A DNA stretch of 64,000 bases from Pleurodeles waltl (GCF_031143425.1 NC_090440.1:1265219123-1265283122), one strand, 5' to 3'; positions 1 to 14,075 are shown, numbered from the stretch's first letter. Numbers and translations are program-made. The notes: generated by a model not told the origin, from the letters alone.

Positions 1-1161
1 AATCGAAGATGGGGTGACTTGTGGGGCTCTGACCAGGTTCTGTTACCCAGAATCCCTTGCAAACCTCAAAATTTGAATAAAAAAACACATTTTACTCACA
101 TTTCGGTGACATAAAGTTCTGGAATCTGAGAGGAGAAACAAATTTCCTACCACCCAGCGTTCCCCTAAGTCTCCCGATAAAAATGATACCTCACTTGTGT
201 GGGTAGGCCTAGCGCCCGCAACAGGAAATGCCCCAAAGCACAACGTGGACACATCCCATTTTTTTACAGAAAACAGAGCTGTTTTTTGCAAAGTGCCTAC
301 CTGTAGATTTTGGCCTCTAGCTTAGCCGGCACCTAAGGAAACCTACCAAACCTGTGCATTTTTTAAAACTAGAGACCTAGGGGAATCCAAGATGGGGTGA
401 CTTGTGGGGCTCTGACCAGGTTCTGTTACCCAGAATCTTTTTCAAAGCTCAAAATTTGGCTAAAAAAACACTTTTTCCTGTCATTTCGGTGACAGAAAGT
501 TCTGGAATCTGAGAGAAGACACAAATTTCCTTCCACCCAGCGTTCCCCCAAGCCTCCCGATAAAAATGGTACCTCACTTGTGTGGGTAGGCCTAACGCCC
601 GCGACAGGATATGCCCCAAAACACAACGTGGACACATCCCATTTTTTCACAGAAAATAGAGCTGTTTTTTGCAAAGTGCCTACCTGTAGATTTTGGCCTC
701 TAGCTCAGCCGGCACCTAGGGAAACCTATCAAACCTGTGCATTTTTTAAAACTAGAGACCTAGGGGAATCCAAGATGGGGTGACTTGTGGGGCTCTGACC
801 AGGTTCTGTTACCCAGAATCCTATGCAAACCTCAAAATTTGGCACACAAAAAACACTTTTTCCTGTCATTTCGGTGACAGAAAGTTCTGGAATCTGAGAG
901 GAGGCACAAATTTCCTTCCACCCAGCATTCCCCCAAGTCTTCCGATAAAAATGGTACCTCACTTGTGTGGGTAGGCCTAGCGCCCGCGACAAGATATGCC
1001 CCAAAACACAACGTGGAAACATCCCATTTTTTCACAGAAAACAGAGCTGTTTTTTGCAAAGTGCCTACCTGTAGATTTTGGCCTCTAGCTCAGCCGGCAC
1101 CTAGGCAAACCTACCAAACCTGTGCATTTTTGAAAACTAGAGACCTAGGGGAATCCAACAT

Positions 1162-3459
1162 GGGGTGACTTGTGGGGCTCTGACCAGGTTCTGTTACCCA
1201 GAATCCTTTGCAAACCTCAAAATTTGGCTAAAAAACACATTTTCCTCAAATTATGGTGACAGAAAGTTCTGGAATCTGAGAGGAGCCACAAATTTCCTTC
1301 CACCCAGTGTTCCCCCAAGTCTCCCGATCAAAATGATACCTCACTTGTGTGGGTAGGCCTAGCGCCCGCGACAGGAAATGCCCCAAAGCACAACGTGGAC
1401 ACATCCCATTTTTTGACAGAAAACAGAGCTGTTTTTTGCAATGTGCCTACCTGTAGATTTTGGCCTCTAGCTCAGCCGGCACCTAGGGAAACCTACCAAA
1501 CCTGTGCAGTTTTGAAAACTAGAGACCTAGGGGAATCGAAGATGGGGTGACTTGTGGGGCTCTGACCAGGTTCTGTTACCCAGAATCCTTTGCAAACCTC
1601 AAAATTTGGCTAAAAAAACACATTTTCCTCACATTTCGGTGACAGAAAGTTCTGGAATCTGAGAGGAGCCACAAATTTCCTTCCACCCAGCGTTACCCCA
1701 AGTCTGCCGATAAAAATGATACCTCACTTGTGTGGGTAGACCTAGCGCCCGCGGCAGGATATGCCCCAAAACACAACATGTGCACATCACATTTTTTCAC
1801 AGAAAACAGAGCTGTTTTTTGCAAAGTGCCTACCTGTAGATTTTGGCCTCTTGTTTAGCCGGCACCTAGGGAAACCTACCAAACCTGTGCATTTTTTAAA
1901 ACTAGAGACCTAGGGGAATCCAAGATGGGGTGACTTGTGGGGCTCTGACCAGGTTCTGTTACCCAGAATCCTTTGCAAACCTCAAAATTTGGCTAAAAAA
2001 ACACTTTTTCCTGTCATTTCGGTGACAGAAAGTTCTGGAATCTGAGAGGAGCCACTAATTTCCTTCCACCCAGCGTTTCTCCAAGTCTCCCGATAAAAAT
2101 GGTACCTCACTTGTGTGGGTATGCCTAGTGCCCGCGACAGGATATGCCACAAAACACAACGTGGGCACATCACATTTTTTCACAGAAAACAGAGCTGCTT
2201 TTTGCAAAGTGCCTACCTGTAGATTTTGGCCTCTAGCTCAGCCGGCACCTAGGGAAACCTACCAAACCTGTGCATTTTTGAAAACTAGATACCTAGGGGA
2301 ATCCAAGATGGGGTGACTTGTGGGGCTCTGACCAGGTTCTGTTACCCAGAATACTTTGCAAACCTCAAAATTTGGCTAAAAAAACACTTTTTCCTGTCAT
2401 TTCAGGGACAGAAAGTTCTGGAATCTGAGAGGAGCCACAATTTTCCTTCCACCCAGCGTTTCCCCAAGTCTTCCGATAAAAATGGTACCTCACTTGTGTG
2501 GGTAGGCCTAGCGCCCGCGACAGGATATGCCCCAAAACACAACGTGGACACATCCCATTTTTTCACGGAAAACAGAGTTGTTTTTTGCAAAGTGCCTACC
2601 TGTAGATTTTGGCCTCTAGCTCAGCCGGCACCTAGGCAAACCTACCAAACCTGTGCATTTTTGAAAACTAGAGACCTAGGGGAATCCATGATGGGGTGAC
2701 TTGTGGGGCTCTGACCAGGTTCTGTAACCCAGAATCCTTTGCAAACCTCAAAATTTGGCTAAAAAACTAATTTTCCTCAAATTATGGTGACAGAAAGTTC
2801 TGGAATCTGAGAGGAGCCACAAATTTCCTTCCACCCAGTGTTCCCCCAAGTCTCCCGATAAAAATGATACCTCACTTGTGTGGGTAGGCCTAGCGCCCGC
2901 GACAGGAAATGCCCCAAAGCACAACGTGGACACATCCCATTGTTTGAAAGAAAACAGAGCTGTTTTTTGCAAAGTGCCTACCTGTAGATTTTGGCCTCTA
3001 GCTCAGCCGGCACCTAGGGAAACCTATCAAACCTGTGCATTTTTTAAAACTAGAGACCTAGGGGAATCCAAGATGGGGTGACTTGTGGGGCTCTGACCAG
3101 GTTCTGTTACCCAGAATCCTATGCAAACCTCAAAATTTGGCACACAAAAAACACGTTTTCCTGTCATTTCGGTGACAGAAAGTTCTGGAATCTGAGAGGA
3201 GGCACAAATTTCCTTCCACCCAGCATTCCCCCAAGTCTTCCGATAAAAATGGTACCTCACTTGTGTGGGTAGGCCTAGCGCCCGCGACAAGATATGCCCC
3301 AAAACACAACGTGGACACATCCCATTTTTTCACAGAAAACAGAGCTGTTTTTTGCAAAGTGCCTACCTGTAGATTTTGGCCTCTAGCTCAGCCGGCACCT
3401 AGGCAAACCTACCAAACCTGTGCATTTTTGAAAACTAGAGACCTAGGGGAATCCAACAT
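1162..3459 (+). repeat. Satellite higher-order block A (6 monomers)
   Basis: This run of six monomers (~2.30 kb) has a fixed order of variant monomers that reappears in blocks B and D. Diagnostic variants are ttttgacagaaaac near 1,410, the tgtttagccgg variant near 1,852, the atttcagggacag variant near 2,400, and the ctgtaacccagaat variant near 2,722. The shift to block B is about 2,298 bp. Confidence 0.8.
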
Positions 3460-5755
3460 GGGGTGACTTGTGGGGCTCTGACCAGGTTCTGTTACCCAGA
3501 ATCCTTTGCAAACCTCAAAATTTGGCTAAAAAACACATTTTCCTCAAATTATGGTGACAGAAAGTTCTGGAATCTGAGAGGAGCCACAAATTTCCTTCCA
3601 CCCAGTGTTCCCCCAAGTCTCCCGATAAAAATGATACCTCACTTGTGTGGGTAGGCCTAGCGCCCGCGACAGGAAATGCCCCAAAGCACAACGTGGACAC
3701 ATCCCATTTTTTGACAGAAAACAGAGCTGTTTTTTGCAAAGTGCCTACCTGTAGATTTTGGCCTCTAGCTCAGCCGGCACCTAGGGAAACCTACCAAACC
3801 TGTGCAGTTTTGAAAACTAGAGACCTAGGGGAATCGAAGATGGGGTGACTTGTGGGGCTCTGACCAGGTTCTGTTACCCAGAATCCTTTGCAAACCTCAA
3901 AATTTGGCTAAAAAAACACATTTTCCTCACATTTCGGTGACAGAAAGTTCTGGAATCTGAGAGGAGCCACAAATTTCCTTCCACCCAGCGTTACCCCAAG
4001 TCTGCCGATAAAAATGATACCTCACTTGTGTGGGTAGACCTAGCGCCCGCGGCAGGATATGCCCCAAAACACAACATGTGCACATCACATTTTTTCACAG
4101 AAAACAGAGCTGTTTTTTGCAAAATGCCTACCTGTAGATTTTGGCCTCTTGTTTAGCCGGCACCTAGGGAAACCTACCAAACCTGTGCATTTTTTAAAAC
4201 TAGAGACCTAGGGGAATCCAAGATGGGGTGACTTGTGGGGCTCTGACCAGGTTCTGTTACCCAGAATCCTTTGCAAACCTCAACATTTGGCTAAAAAAAC
4301 ACTTTTTCCTGTCATTTCGGTGACAGAAAGTTCTGGAATCTGAGAGGAGCCACTAATTTCCTTCCACCCAGCGTTTCCCCAAGTCTCCCGATAAAAATGG
4401 TACCTCACTTGTGTGGGTATGCCTAGTGCCCACGACAGGATATGCCCCAAAACACAACGTGGGCACATCACATTTTTTCACAGAAAACAGAGCTGCTTTT
4501 TGCAAAGTGCCTACCTGTAGATTTTGGCCTCTAGCTCAGCCGGCACCTAGGGAAACCTACCAAACCTGTGCATTTTTGAAAACTAGATACCCAGGGGAAT
4601 CCAAGATGGGGTGACTTGTGGGGCTCTGACCAGGTTCTGTTACCCAGAATACTTTGCAAACCTCAAAATTTGGCTAAAAAAACACTTTTTCCTGTCATTT
4701 CAGGGACAGAAAGTTCTGGAATCTGAGAGGAGCCACAAATTTCCTTCCACCCAGCGTTTCCCCAAGTCTTCCGATAAAAATGGTACCTCACTTGTGTGGG
4801 TAGGCCTAGCGCCCGCGACAGGATATGCCCCAAATCACAACGTGGACACATCCCATTATTTCACGGAAAACAGAGTTGTTTTTGCAAAGTGCCTACCTGT
4901 AGATTTTGGCCTCTAGCTCAGCCGGCACCTAGGCAAACCTACCAAACCTGTGCATTTTTGAAAACTAGAGACCTAGGGGAATCCATGATGGGGTGACTTG
5001 TGGGGCTCTGACCAGGTTCTGTAACCCAGAATCCTTTGCAAACCTCAAAATTTGGCTAAAAAACAAATTTTCCTCAAATTATGGTGACAGAAAGTTCTGG
5101 AATCTGAGAGGAGCCACAAATTTCCTTCCACCCAGTGTTCCCCCAAGTCTCCCGATAAAAATGATACCTCACTTGTGTGGGTAGGCCTAGCGCCCGCGAC
5201 AGGAAATGCCCCAAAGCACAACGTGGACACATCCCATTGTTTGAAAGAAAACAGAGCTGTTTTTTGCAAAGTGCCTACCTGTAGATTTTGGCCTCTAGCT
5301 CAGCCGGCACCTAGGGAAACCTACCAAACCTGTGCATTTTTTAAAACTAGAGACCTAGGGGAATCCAAGATGGGGTGACTTGTGGGGCTCTGACCAGGTT
5401 CTGTTTCCCAGAATCCTATGCAAACCTCAAAATTTGGCAAAAAAAAACACTTTTTCCTGTCATTTCGGTGATAGAAAGTTCTGGAATCTGACAGGAGGCA
5501 CAAATTTCCTTCCACCCAGCATTCCCCCAACTCTTCCGATAAAAATGGTACCTCACTTGTGTGGGTAGGCCTAGCGCCCGCGATAAGATATGCCCCAAAA
5601 CACAACGTGGACACATCCCATTTTTTCACAGAAAACACAGCTGTTTTTTGCAAAGTGCCTACCTGTAGATTTTGGCCTCTAGCTCAGCCGGCACCTAGGC
5701 AAACCTACCAAACCTGTGCATTTGTTAAAACTAGAGACCTAGGGGAATCCAACAT
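3460..5755 (+). repeat. Satellite higher-order block B (6 monomers)
   Basis: This is the same ordered set of monomer variants as block A, displaced by six monomers (~2,298 bp). Individual monomers match their block A counterparts much more closely than their own neighbours. One private change is a lost T near 4,878. The sixth monomer (5,372) differs from its block A equivalent (3,075) by an A-run variant and a ctgacagg change, which is shared instead with 10,348 in block D. Confidence 0.8.
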
Positions 5756-8433
5756 GGGGTGACTTGTGGGGCTCTGACCAGGTTCTGTAACCCAGAATCC
5801 TTTGCAAACCTCAAAATTTGGCTAAAAAACACATTTTCCTCAAATTATGGTGACAGAAAGTTCTGGAATCTGAGAGGAGCCACAAATTTCCTTCCACCCA
5901 GTTTTCCCCCAAGTCTCCCGATAAAAATGATACCTCACTTGTGTGGGTAGGCCTAGCGCCCGTGACAGGAGATGCCCAAAAGCACAACGTGGACACATCC
6001 CATTTTTTGACAGAAAACAGAGCTGTTTTTTGCAAAGTGCCTACCTGTAGATTTTGGCCTCTAGCTCAGCCGGCACCTAGGGAAACCTACCAAACCTGTG
6101 CATTTTGGAAAACTAGAGACCTAGGGGAATCCAAGATGGGTTGACTAGTGGGACTCTGACCAGATTCTGTTACCCAAAATCCTTTCCAAACCTCAAAATT
6201 TGGCAAAAAAAACACTTTTTCCTGTCATTTTGGTGACAGAAAGTTCTGGAATCTGAGAGGAGCCACAAATTTCCTTCCACCCAGCGTTTCCCCAAGTCTC
6301 CCGATAAAAATGGTACCTCACTTGTGTGGGTATGCCTTGCGCCTGCGACAGGATATGCCCCAAAACACAATGTGGACACATTACATTTTTTCACAGAAAA
6401 CAGAGCTGTTTTTTGAAAAGTGCCTACCTGTAGATTTTGGCCTCTAGCTCAGCCGGCACGTAGGGAAACCTACCAAACCTGTGCATTTTTGAAAACTAGA
6501 GACCTAGGGGAATCCAACATGGGGTGACTTGTGGGGCTCTGACCAGGTTCTGTTACCCAGAATCCTTTGCAAACCTCAAAATTTGGCTAAAAAACACATT
6601 TTCCTCAAATTATGGTGACAGAAAGTTCTGGAATCTGAGAGGAGCCACAAATTTCCTTCCACCCAGTGTTCCCCCAAGTCTCCCGATAAAAATGATACCT
6701 CACTTGTGTGGGTAGGCCTAGCGCCCGCGACAGGAAATGCCTCAAAGCACAACGTGGACACATCACATTTTTTGACAGAAAACAGAGCTGTTTTTTGCAA
6801 AGTGCCTACCTGTAGATTTTGGCCTCTAGCTCAGCCGGCACCTAGGGAAACCTACCAAACCTGTGCAGTTTTGAAAACTAGAGACCTAGGGGAATCGAAG
6901 ATGGGGTGACTTGTGGGGCTCTGACCAGGTTCTGTTACCCAGAATCCTTTGCAAACCTCAAAATTTGGCTAAAAAAACACATTTTCCTCACATTTCGGTG
7001 ACAGAAAGTTCTGGAATCTGAGAGGAGCCACAAATTTCCTTCCACCCAGCATTACCCCAAGTCTGCCGATAAAAATGATACCTCACTTGTGTGGGTAGGC
7101 CTAGCGCCCGCGACAGGATATGCCCCAAAACACAACGTGGGCACATCACATTTTTTGATAGAAAACAGAGCTGATTTTTGTAAAGTGCCTACCTGTAGAT
7201 TTTGGCCTCTAGCTTAACCGGCACCTAGGGAAACCTACCAAACCTGTGCATTTTCTTAAACTAGAGACCTAGGGGAATCCAAGATGGGGTGACTTGTGGG
7301 GCTCTGACCAGGTTCTGTTACCCAGAATCCCTTGCAAACCTCAACATTTGAATAAAAAAACACATTTTACTCACATTTCGGTGACAGAAAGTTCTGGAAT
7401 CTGAGAGGAGGCACAAATTTCCTTCCACCCAGCGTTCCCCTAAGTCTCCCGATAAAAAATGATACCTCACTTGCGTGGGTAGGCCTAGCGCCCGCGACAG
7501 GAAATGCCCCAAAGCACAACGTGGACACATCCCATTTTTTAACAGAAAACAGAGCTGTTTTTTGCAAAGTGCCTACCTGTAGATTTTGGCCTCTAGCTTA
7601 GCCGGCACCTAGGGAAACCTATCAAACCTGTGCATTTTTTAAAACTAGAGACCTAGGGGAATCCAAGATGGGGTGACTTGTGGGGCTCTGACCAGGTTCT
7701 ATTACCCAGAATCCTTTGCAAACCTCAAAATTTGGCTAAAAAACACTTTTTCCTGTCATTTTGGTGACAGAAAGTTCTGGAATCTGAGAGGAGCCACAAA
7801 TTTCCTTCCACCCAGCGTTCCCCCAAGTCTCCCGATAAAAATGGTACCTCACTTGTGTGGGTAGGCCTAGCGCCCGCGACAGGATGTGCCCCAAAACACA
7901 ATGTGGACACATCCCATTTTTTCACAGAAAATAGAGCTGTTTTTTGCAAAGTGCCTACCTGTAGATTTTGGCCTTTAGCTCAGCCGGCACCTAGGGAAAC
8001 CTACCAAACCTGTGCATTTTTGAAAACTAGAGACCTAGGGGAATCCAAGGTGGGGTGACTTGTGGGGCTCTGACCAGGTTCTGTTACCCAGAATCCTATG
8101 CAAACCTCATAATTTGGCTAAAAAACACTTTTTCCTGTCATTTCGGTGACAGAAAGTTCTGGAATCTGAGAGGAGCCACAAATTTCCTTCCACCCAGCAT
8201 TCCTCCAAGTCTTCCGATAAAAATGGTACCTCACTTGTGTGGGTAGGCCTAGCGCCCGCGACAGGATATGCCCCAAAACACAACGTGGACACATCCCATT
8301 TTTTCACAGAAAACAGAGCTGTTTTTTGCAAAGTGCCTACCTGTAGATTTTGGCCTCTAGCTCAGCCGGCACCTAGGCAAACCTACCAAACCTGTGCATT
8401 TTTTAAAACTAGAGACCTAGGGGAATCCAACAT

Positions 8434-10730
8434 GGGGTGACTTGTGGGGCTCTGACCAGGTTCTGTAACCCAGAATCCTTTGAAAACCTCAGAATTTGGC
8501 TAAAAAACACATTTTCCTCAAATTATGGTGACAGAAAGTTCTGGAATCTGAGAGGAGCCACAAATTTCCTTCCACCCAGTGTTCCCCCAAGTCTCCCGAT
8601 AAAAATGATACCTCACTTGTGTGGGTAGGCCTAGCGCCCGCGACAGGAAATGCCCCAAAGCACAACGTGGACACATCCCATTTTTTGACAGAAAACAGAG
8701 CTGTTTTTTGCAAAGTGCCTACCTGTAGATTTTGGCCTCTAGCTCAGCCGGCACCTAGGGAAACCTACCAAACCTGTGCAGTTTTGAAAACTAGAGACCT
8801 AGGGGAATCGAAGATGGGGTGACTTGTGGGGCTCTGACCAGGTTCTGTTACCCAGAATCCTTTGCAAACCTCAAAATTTGGCTAAAAAAACACATTTTCC
8901 TCACATTTCGGTGACAGAAAGTTCTGGAATCTGAGAGGAGCCACAAATTTCCTTCCACCCAGCGTTACCCCAAGTCTGCCGATAAAAATGATACCTCACT
9001 TGTGTGGGTAGACCTAGCGCCCGCGACAGGATATGCCCCAAAACACAACGTGTGCACATCACATTTTTTCACAGAAAACAGAGCTGTTTTTTGCAAAGTG
9101 CCTACCTGTAGATTTTGGCCTCTTGTTTAGCCGGCACCTAGGGAAACCTACCAAACCTGTGCATTTTTTAAAACTAGAGACCTAGGGGAATCCAAGATGG
9201 GGTGACTTGTGGGGCTCTGACCAGGTTCTGTTACCCAGAATCCTTTGCAAACCTCAAAATTTGGCTAAAAAAACACTTTTTCCTGTCATTTCGGTGACAG
9301 AAAGTTCTGGAATCTGAGAGGAGCCACTAATTTCCTTCCACCCAGCGTTTCCCCAAGTCTCCCGATAAAAATGGTACCTCACTTGTGTGGGTATGCCTAG
9401 TGCCCGCGACAGGATATGCCCCAAAACACAACGTGGGCACATCACATTTTTTCACAGAAAACAGAGCTGCTTTTTGCAAAGTGCCTACCTGTAGATTTTG
9501 GCCTCTAGCTCAGCCGGCACCTAGGGAAACCTACCAAACCTGTGCATTTTTTAAAACTAGATACCTAGGGGAATCCAAGATGGGGTGACTTGTGGGGCTC
9601 TGACCAGGTTCTGTTACCCAGAATACTTTGCAAACCTCAAAATTTGGCTAAAAAAACACTTTTTCCTGTCATTTCAGGGACAGAAAGTTCTGGAATCTGA
9701 GAGGAGCCACAAATTTCCTTCCACCCAGCGTTTCCCCAAGTCTTCCGATAAAAATGGTACCTCACTTGTGTGGGTAGGCCTAGCGCCCGCGACAGGATAT
9801 GCCCCAAAACACAACGTGGACACATCCCATTTTTTCACGGAAAACAGAGTTGTTTTTTGCAAAGTGCCTACCTGTAGATTTTGGCCTCTAGCTCAGCCGG
9901 CACCTAGGCAAACCTACCAAACCTGTGCATTTTTGAAAACTAGAGACCTAGGGGAATCCATGATGGGGTGACTTGTGGGGCTCTGACCAGGTTCTGTAAC
10001 CCAGAATCCTTTGCAAACCTCAAAATTTGGCTAAAAAACTAATTTTCCTCAAATTATGGTGACAGAAAGTTCTGGAATCTGAGAGGAGCCACAAATTTCC
10101 TTCCACCCAGTGTTCCCCCAAGTCTCCCGATAAAAATGATACCTCACTTGTGTGGGTAGGCCTAGCGCCCGCGACAGGAAATGCCCCAAAGCACAACGTG
10201 GACACATCCGATTGTTTGAAAGAAAACAGAGATGTTTTTTGCAAAGTGCCTACCTGTAGATTTTGGCCTCTAGCTCAGCCGGCACCTAGGGAAACCTACC
10301 AAACCTGTGCATTTTTTAAAACTAGAGACCTAGTGGAATCCAAGATGGGGTGACTTGTGGGGCTCTGACCAGGTTCTGTTTCCCAGAATCCTATGCAAAC
10401 CTCAAAATTTGGCAAAAAAAAACACTTTTTCCTGTCTTTTCGGTGATAGAAAGTTCTGGAATCTGACAGGAGGCACAAATTTCCTTCCACCCAGCATTCC
10501 CCCAACTCTTCCGATAAAAATGGTACCTCACTTGTGTGGATAGGCCTAGCGCCCGCGATAAGATATGCCCCAAAACACAACGTGGACACATCCCATTTTT
10601 TCACAGAAAACACAGCTGTTTTTTGCAAAGTGCCTACCTGTAGATTTTGGCCTCTAGCTCAGCCGGCACCTAGGCAAACCTACCAAACCTGTGCATTTGT
10701 TAAAACTAGAGACCTAGGGGAATCCAACAT
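8434..10730 (+). repeat. Satellite higher-order block D (6 monomers)
   Basis: This block matches block B with a displacement of 13 monomers (~4,975 bp). Paired variants include 3,645/8,619, 4,280/9,254, 4,663/9,637, 5,045/10,020 and 5,321/10,296. Monomers 5,756 and 10,731 continue the match beyond the block, so the real amplification unit may be about 13 monomers, of which a 6-monomer core was also duplicated. Confidence 0.75.
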
Positions 10731-13726
10731 GGGGTGACTTGTGGGGCTCTGACCAGGTTCTGTAACCCAGAATCCTTTGCAAACCTCAAAATTTGGCTAA
10801 AAAACACATTTTCCACAAATTATGGTGACAGAAAGTTCTGGAATCTGAGAGGAGCCACAAATTTCCTTCCACCCAGTGTTCCCCCAAGTCTCCCGATAAA
10901 AATGATACCTCACTTGTGTGGGTAGGCCTAGAGCCCGCGACAGGAAATGCCCCAAAGCACAACGTGGACACATCCCATTTTTTGAAAGAAAATAGAGCTG
11001 TTTTTTGCAAAGTGCCTACCTGTAGATTTTGGCCTCTAGCTCAGCCGGCACCTAGGGAAACCTACCAAACCTGTGCATTTTTTAAAACTAGAGACCTAGG
11101 GGAATCCAAGATGGGGTGACTTGTGGGGCTCTGACCAGGTTCTGTTACCCAGAATCCTATGCAAACCTCAATATTTGGCACACAAAAAACACTTTTTCCT
11201 GTCATTTCGGTGACAGAAAGTTCTGGAATCTGAGAGGAGGCACACATTTCCTTCCACCCAGCATTCCCCCAAGTCTTCCGATAAAAATGGTACCTCACTT
11301 GTGTGGGTAGGCCTAGCGCCCGCGACAAGATATGCCCCAAAACACAACGTGGACACATCCTATTTTTTCACAGAAAACAGAGCTGTTTTTTGCAAAATGC
11401 CTACCTGTAGATTTTGGCCTCTAGCTCAGCCGGCACCTAGGCAAACCTACCAAACCTGTGCATTTTTGAAAACTAGAGACCTAGGGGAATCCAACATGGG
11501 GTGACTTGTGGGGCTCTGACCAGGTTCTGTTACCCAGAATCCTTTGCAAACCTCAAAATGTGGCTAAAAAACACATTTTCCTCAAATTATGGTGACAGAA
11601 AGTTCTGGAATCTGAGAGGAGCCACAAGTTTCCTTCCACCCAGTGTTCCTCCAAGTCTCCCGTTAAAAATGATACCTCACTTGTGTGGGTAGGCCTAGCG
11701 CCCGCGACAGGAAATGCCCCAAAGCACAACGTGGACACATCCCATTTTTTGACAGAAAACCGAGCTGTTTTTTGCAAAGTGCCTACCTGTAGATTTTGGA
11801 CTCTAGCTCAGCCGGCACCTAGGGAAACCTACCAAACCTGTGCAGTTTTGAAAACTAGAGATCTAGGGCAATCGAAGATGGGGTGACTTGTGGGGCTCTG
11901 ACCAGGTTCTGTTACCCAGAATCCTTTGCAAACCTCAAAATTTGGCTAAAAAAACACATTTTCCTCACATTTCGGTGACAGAAAGTTCTGGAATCTGAGA
12001 GGAGCCACAAATGTCCTTCCACCCAGCGTTACCCCAAGTCTGCCGATTAAAATGATACCTCACTTGTGTGGGTAGACCTAGCGCCCGCGACAGGATATGC
12101 CCCAAAACACAACGTGTGCACATCACATTTTTTCACAGAAAACAGAGCTGTTTTTTGCAAAGTGCCTACCTATAGATTTTGGCCTCTAGCTCAGCCGGCA
12201 CCTAGAGAAACCTACCAAAACCTGTGCATTTTTTAAAACTAGAGACCTAGGGGAATCGAAGATGGGGTGACTTGTGGGGCTCTGACCAGGTTCTGTTACC
12301 CAGAATCCTTTGCAAACCTCAAAATTTGGCTAAAAAAACACTTTTTCCTGTCATTTCGGTGACAGAAAGTTCTGGAATCTGAGAGGAGGCACAAATTTCC
12401 TTCCGCCCCGTCTTCCCCCAAGTCTGCCGATAAAAATGATACCTCACTTGTGTGGGTATGCCTAGCTCCCGCGACAGGATATGCCCCAAAACACAACGGG
12501 GGCACATCACATTTTTTGACAGAAAACAGAGCTGATTTTTGTAAAGTGCCTACCTGTAGATTTTGGCCTCTAGCTCAACCGGCACCTAGGGAAACCTACC
12601 AAACCTGTGCATTTTTTAAAACTAGAGACCTAGGGGAATCCAAGATGGGGTGACTTTTTGGGCTCTGACCAGGTTCTGTTACCCAGAATCCCTTGCAAAC
12701 CTCAAAACTTAAATAAAAAAACACATTTTACTCACATTTCGGTGACAGAAAGTTCTGGAATCTGAGAGGAGGCACAAATTTCCTTCCACCCAGCGTTCCC
12801 CTAAGTCTCCCGATAAAAATGATACCTCACTTGTGTGGGTAGGCCTAGCGCCCGCGACAGGAAATGCCCCAAAGCACAACGTGGACACATCCTATTTTTT
12901 TACAGAAAACAGAGCTGTTTTTTGCAAAGTGCCTACCTGTAGATTTTGGCCTCTAGCTTAGCCGGCACCTAGGGAAACCTACCAAACCTGTGCATTTTTT
13001 AAAACTAGAGACCTACGGGAATCCAAGATGGGGTGACTTGTGGGGCTCTGACCAGGTTCTGTTACCCAGAATCCTTTGCAAACCTCAAAATTTGGATAAA
13101 AAAACACATTTTACTCACATTTCGGTGACAGAAAGTTCTGGAATCTGAGAGGAGGCACAAATTACCTTCCACCCAGCGTTCCCCCAAGTCTCCCGATAAA
13201 AATGGTACCTCACTTGTGTGGGTAGGCCTAGCGCCCGCGACAGGATATGCCCCAAAACACAACGTGGACACATCCCATTTTTTTACAGAAAACAGAGCTG
13301 TTTTTTGCAAAGTGCCTACCTGTAGATTTTTGCCTCTAGCTCAGCCGGCACCTAGGGAAACCTACCAAACTTGTGCATTTTTGAAAACTAGAGACCTAGG
13401 GGAATCCAAGATGGGGTGACTTGTGGGGCTCTGACCAGGTTCTGTTACCCAGAATCCTTTGCAAACCTCAAAATTTGGCTAAAAAAACACATTTTCCCCA
13501 CATGTCGGTGACAGAAAGTTCTGGAATCTGAGAGGAGCCACAAATTTCCTTCCACCCAGCGTTCCCCCAAGTCTCCCGGTAAAAATGATACCTCACTTGT
13601 GTGGGTGGGCCAGGTGCCTGCAACAGAATAAGGCCCAAAACTTGTAGAGATAGAGGGGATAGCACAGCAAGTTTATAAGGACATATTCTTCTTTTATACA
13701 TCTTTAGGCTGACTCTGCTTTGGGGA

Positions 13727-14075
13727 CCCACATAAGTGAGGTGTCATTTTACTTGGGAGACTGAGGGGAACACTGGGGAGTAGGAATTTTGTGCTGGAGC
13801 GGTGATCCTACTGAGAAAAGTCAAGAAAATATGCTTTTTTAAGCAAATTTTGAGGTTTACAGAGGAGTCTGGGTAAGAAAATGTTGGGGGATCCACGCAA
13901 GCCACACCTCCCTGGACTCCTTGGGGTGTCTAGTTTAAAAAAATGTCTGGGTTTGGTAGGTTTCCCTAGATGAAGGCCGCACCCAGTACCAAAAACATAG
14001 GTGCCCCCTCCACCCCAAACACAGGTAGTTTTGTAATATATCATTTTGATGTGTCCACATACGTCTGTGATGTGC
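13727..14075 (-). repeat. Diverged, inverted single copy of the satellite monomer
   Basis: Read on the minus strand, this stretch follows the satellite monomer for nearly its whole length. On the plus strand the landmarks appear in reverse-complement order: acccacataagtgaggt, then tcattttacttgggagact, then agcaaattttgaggtttac, then gagtctgggtaa, then ggtttggtaggtttcccta, then gatgtgtccacat. Similarity is far lower than between array monomers, with several indels. It sits about 90 bp beyond the array end, so the junction at about 13,590-13,745 is itself an inverted repeat. Confidence 0.8.

Larger units (their letters stand above)
1..13640 (+). repeat. ~383-bp satellite tandem array (about 36 monomers)
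   Basis: The anchor ggggtgacttg recurs at about 11, 394, 777, 1162, 1544, 1927 and onward to 13,411, giving 35 intervals averaging 383 bp (range about 382-386). All monomers lie head to tail. Each carries the same landmarks: an acccagaatcc block, gaaagttctggaatctgag, cacttgtgtgggtaggcc, gtagattttggcctctagc and gagacctagggg. The array runs off the left edge. Its last monomer, starting at 13,411, loses similarity between about 13,600 and 13,640. Monomers differ mainly by substitutions and short indels in A-runs. The 60-130-codon open frames seen once per monomer on both strands are a by-product of monomer composition, and nothing marks them as genes. The function of the array is unknown. Confidence 0.97.

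Noticed and set aside
1..13640. Recurring open frames of 60-128 codons on both strands of the satellite
   Set aside because: They repeat once per monomer, occur on both strands at once, have no start context or domain, and are broken by the same indels that mark monomer variants. They reflect monomer composition.
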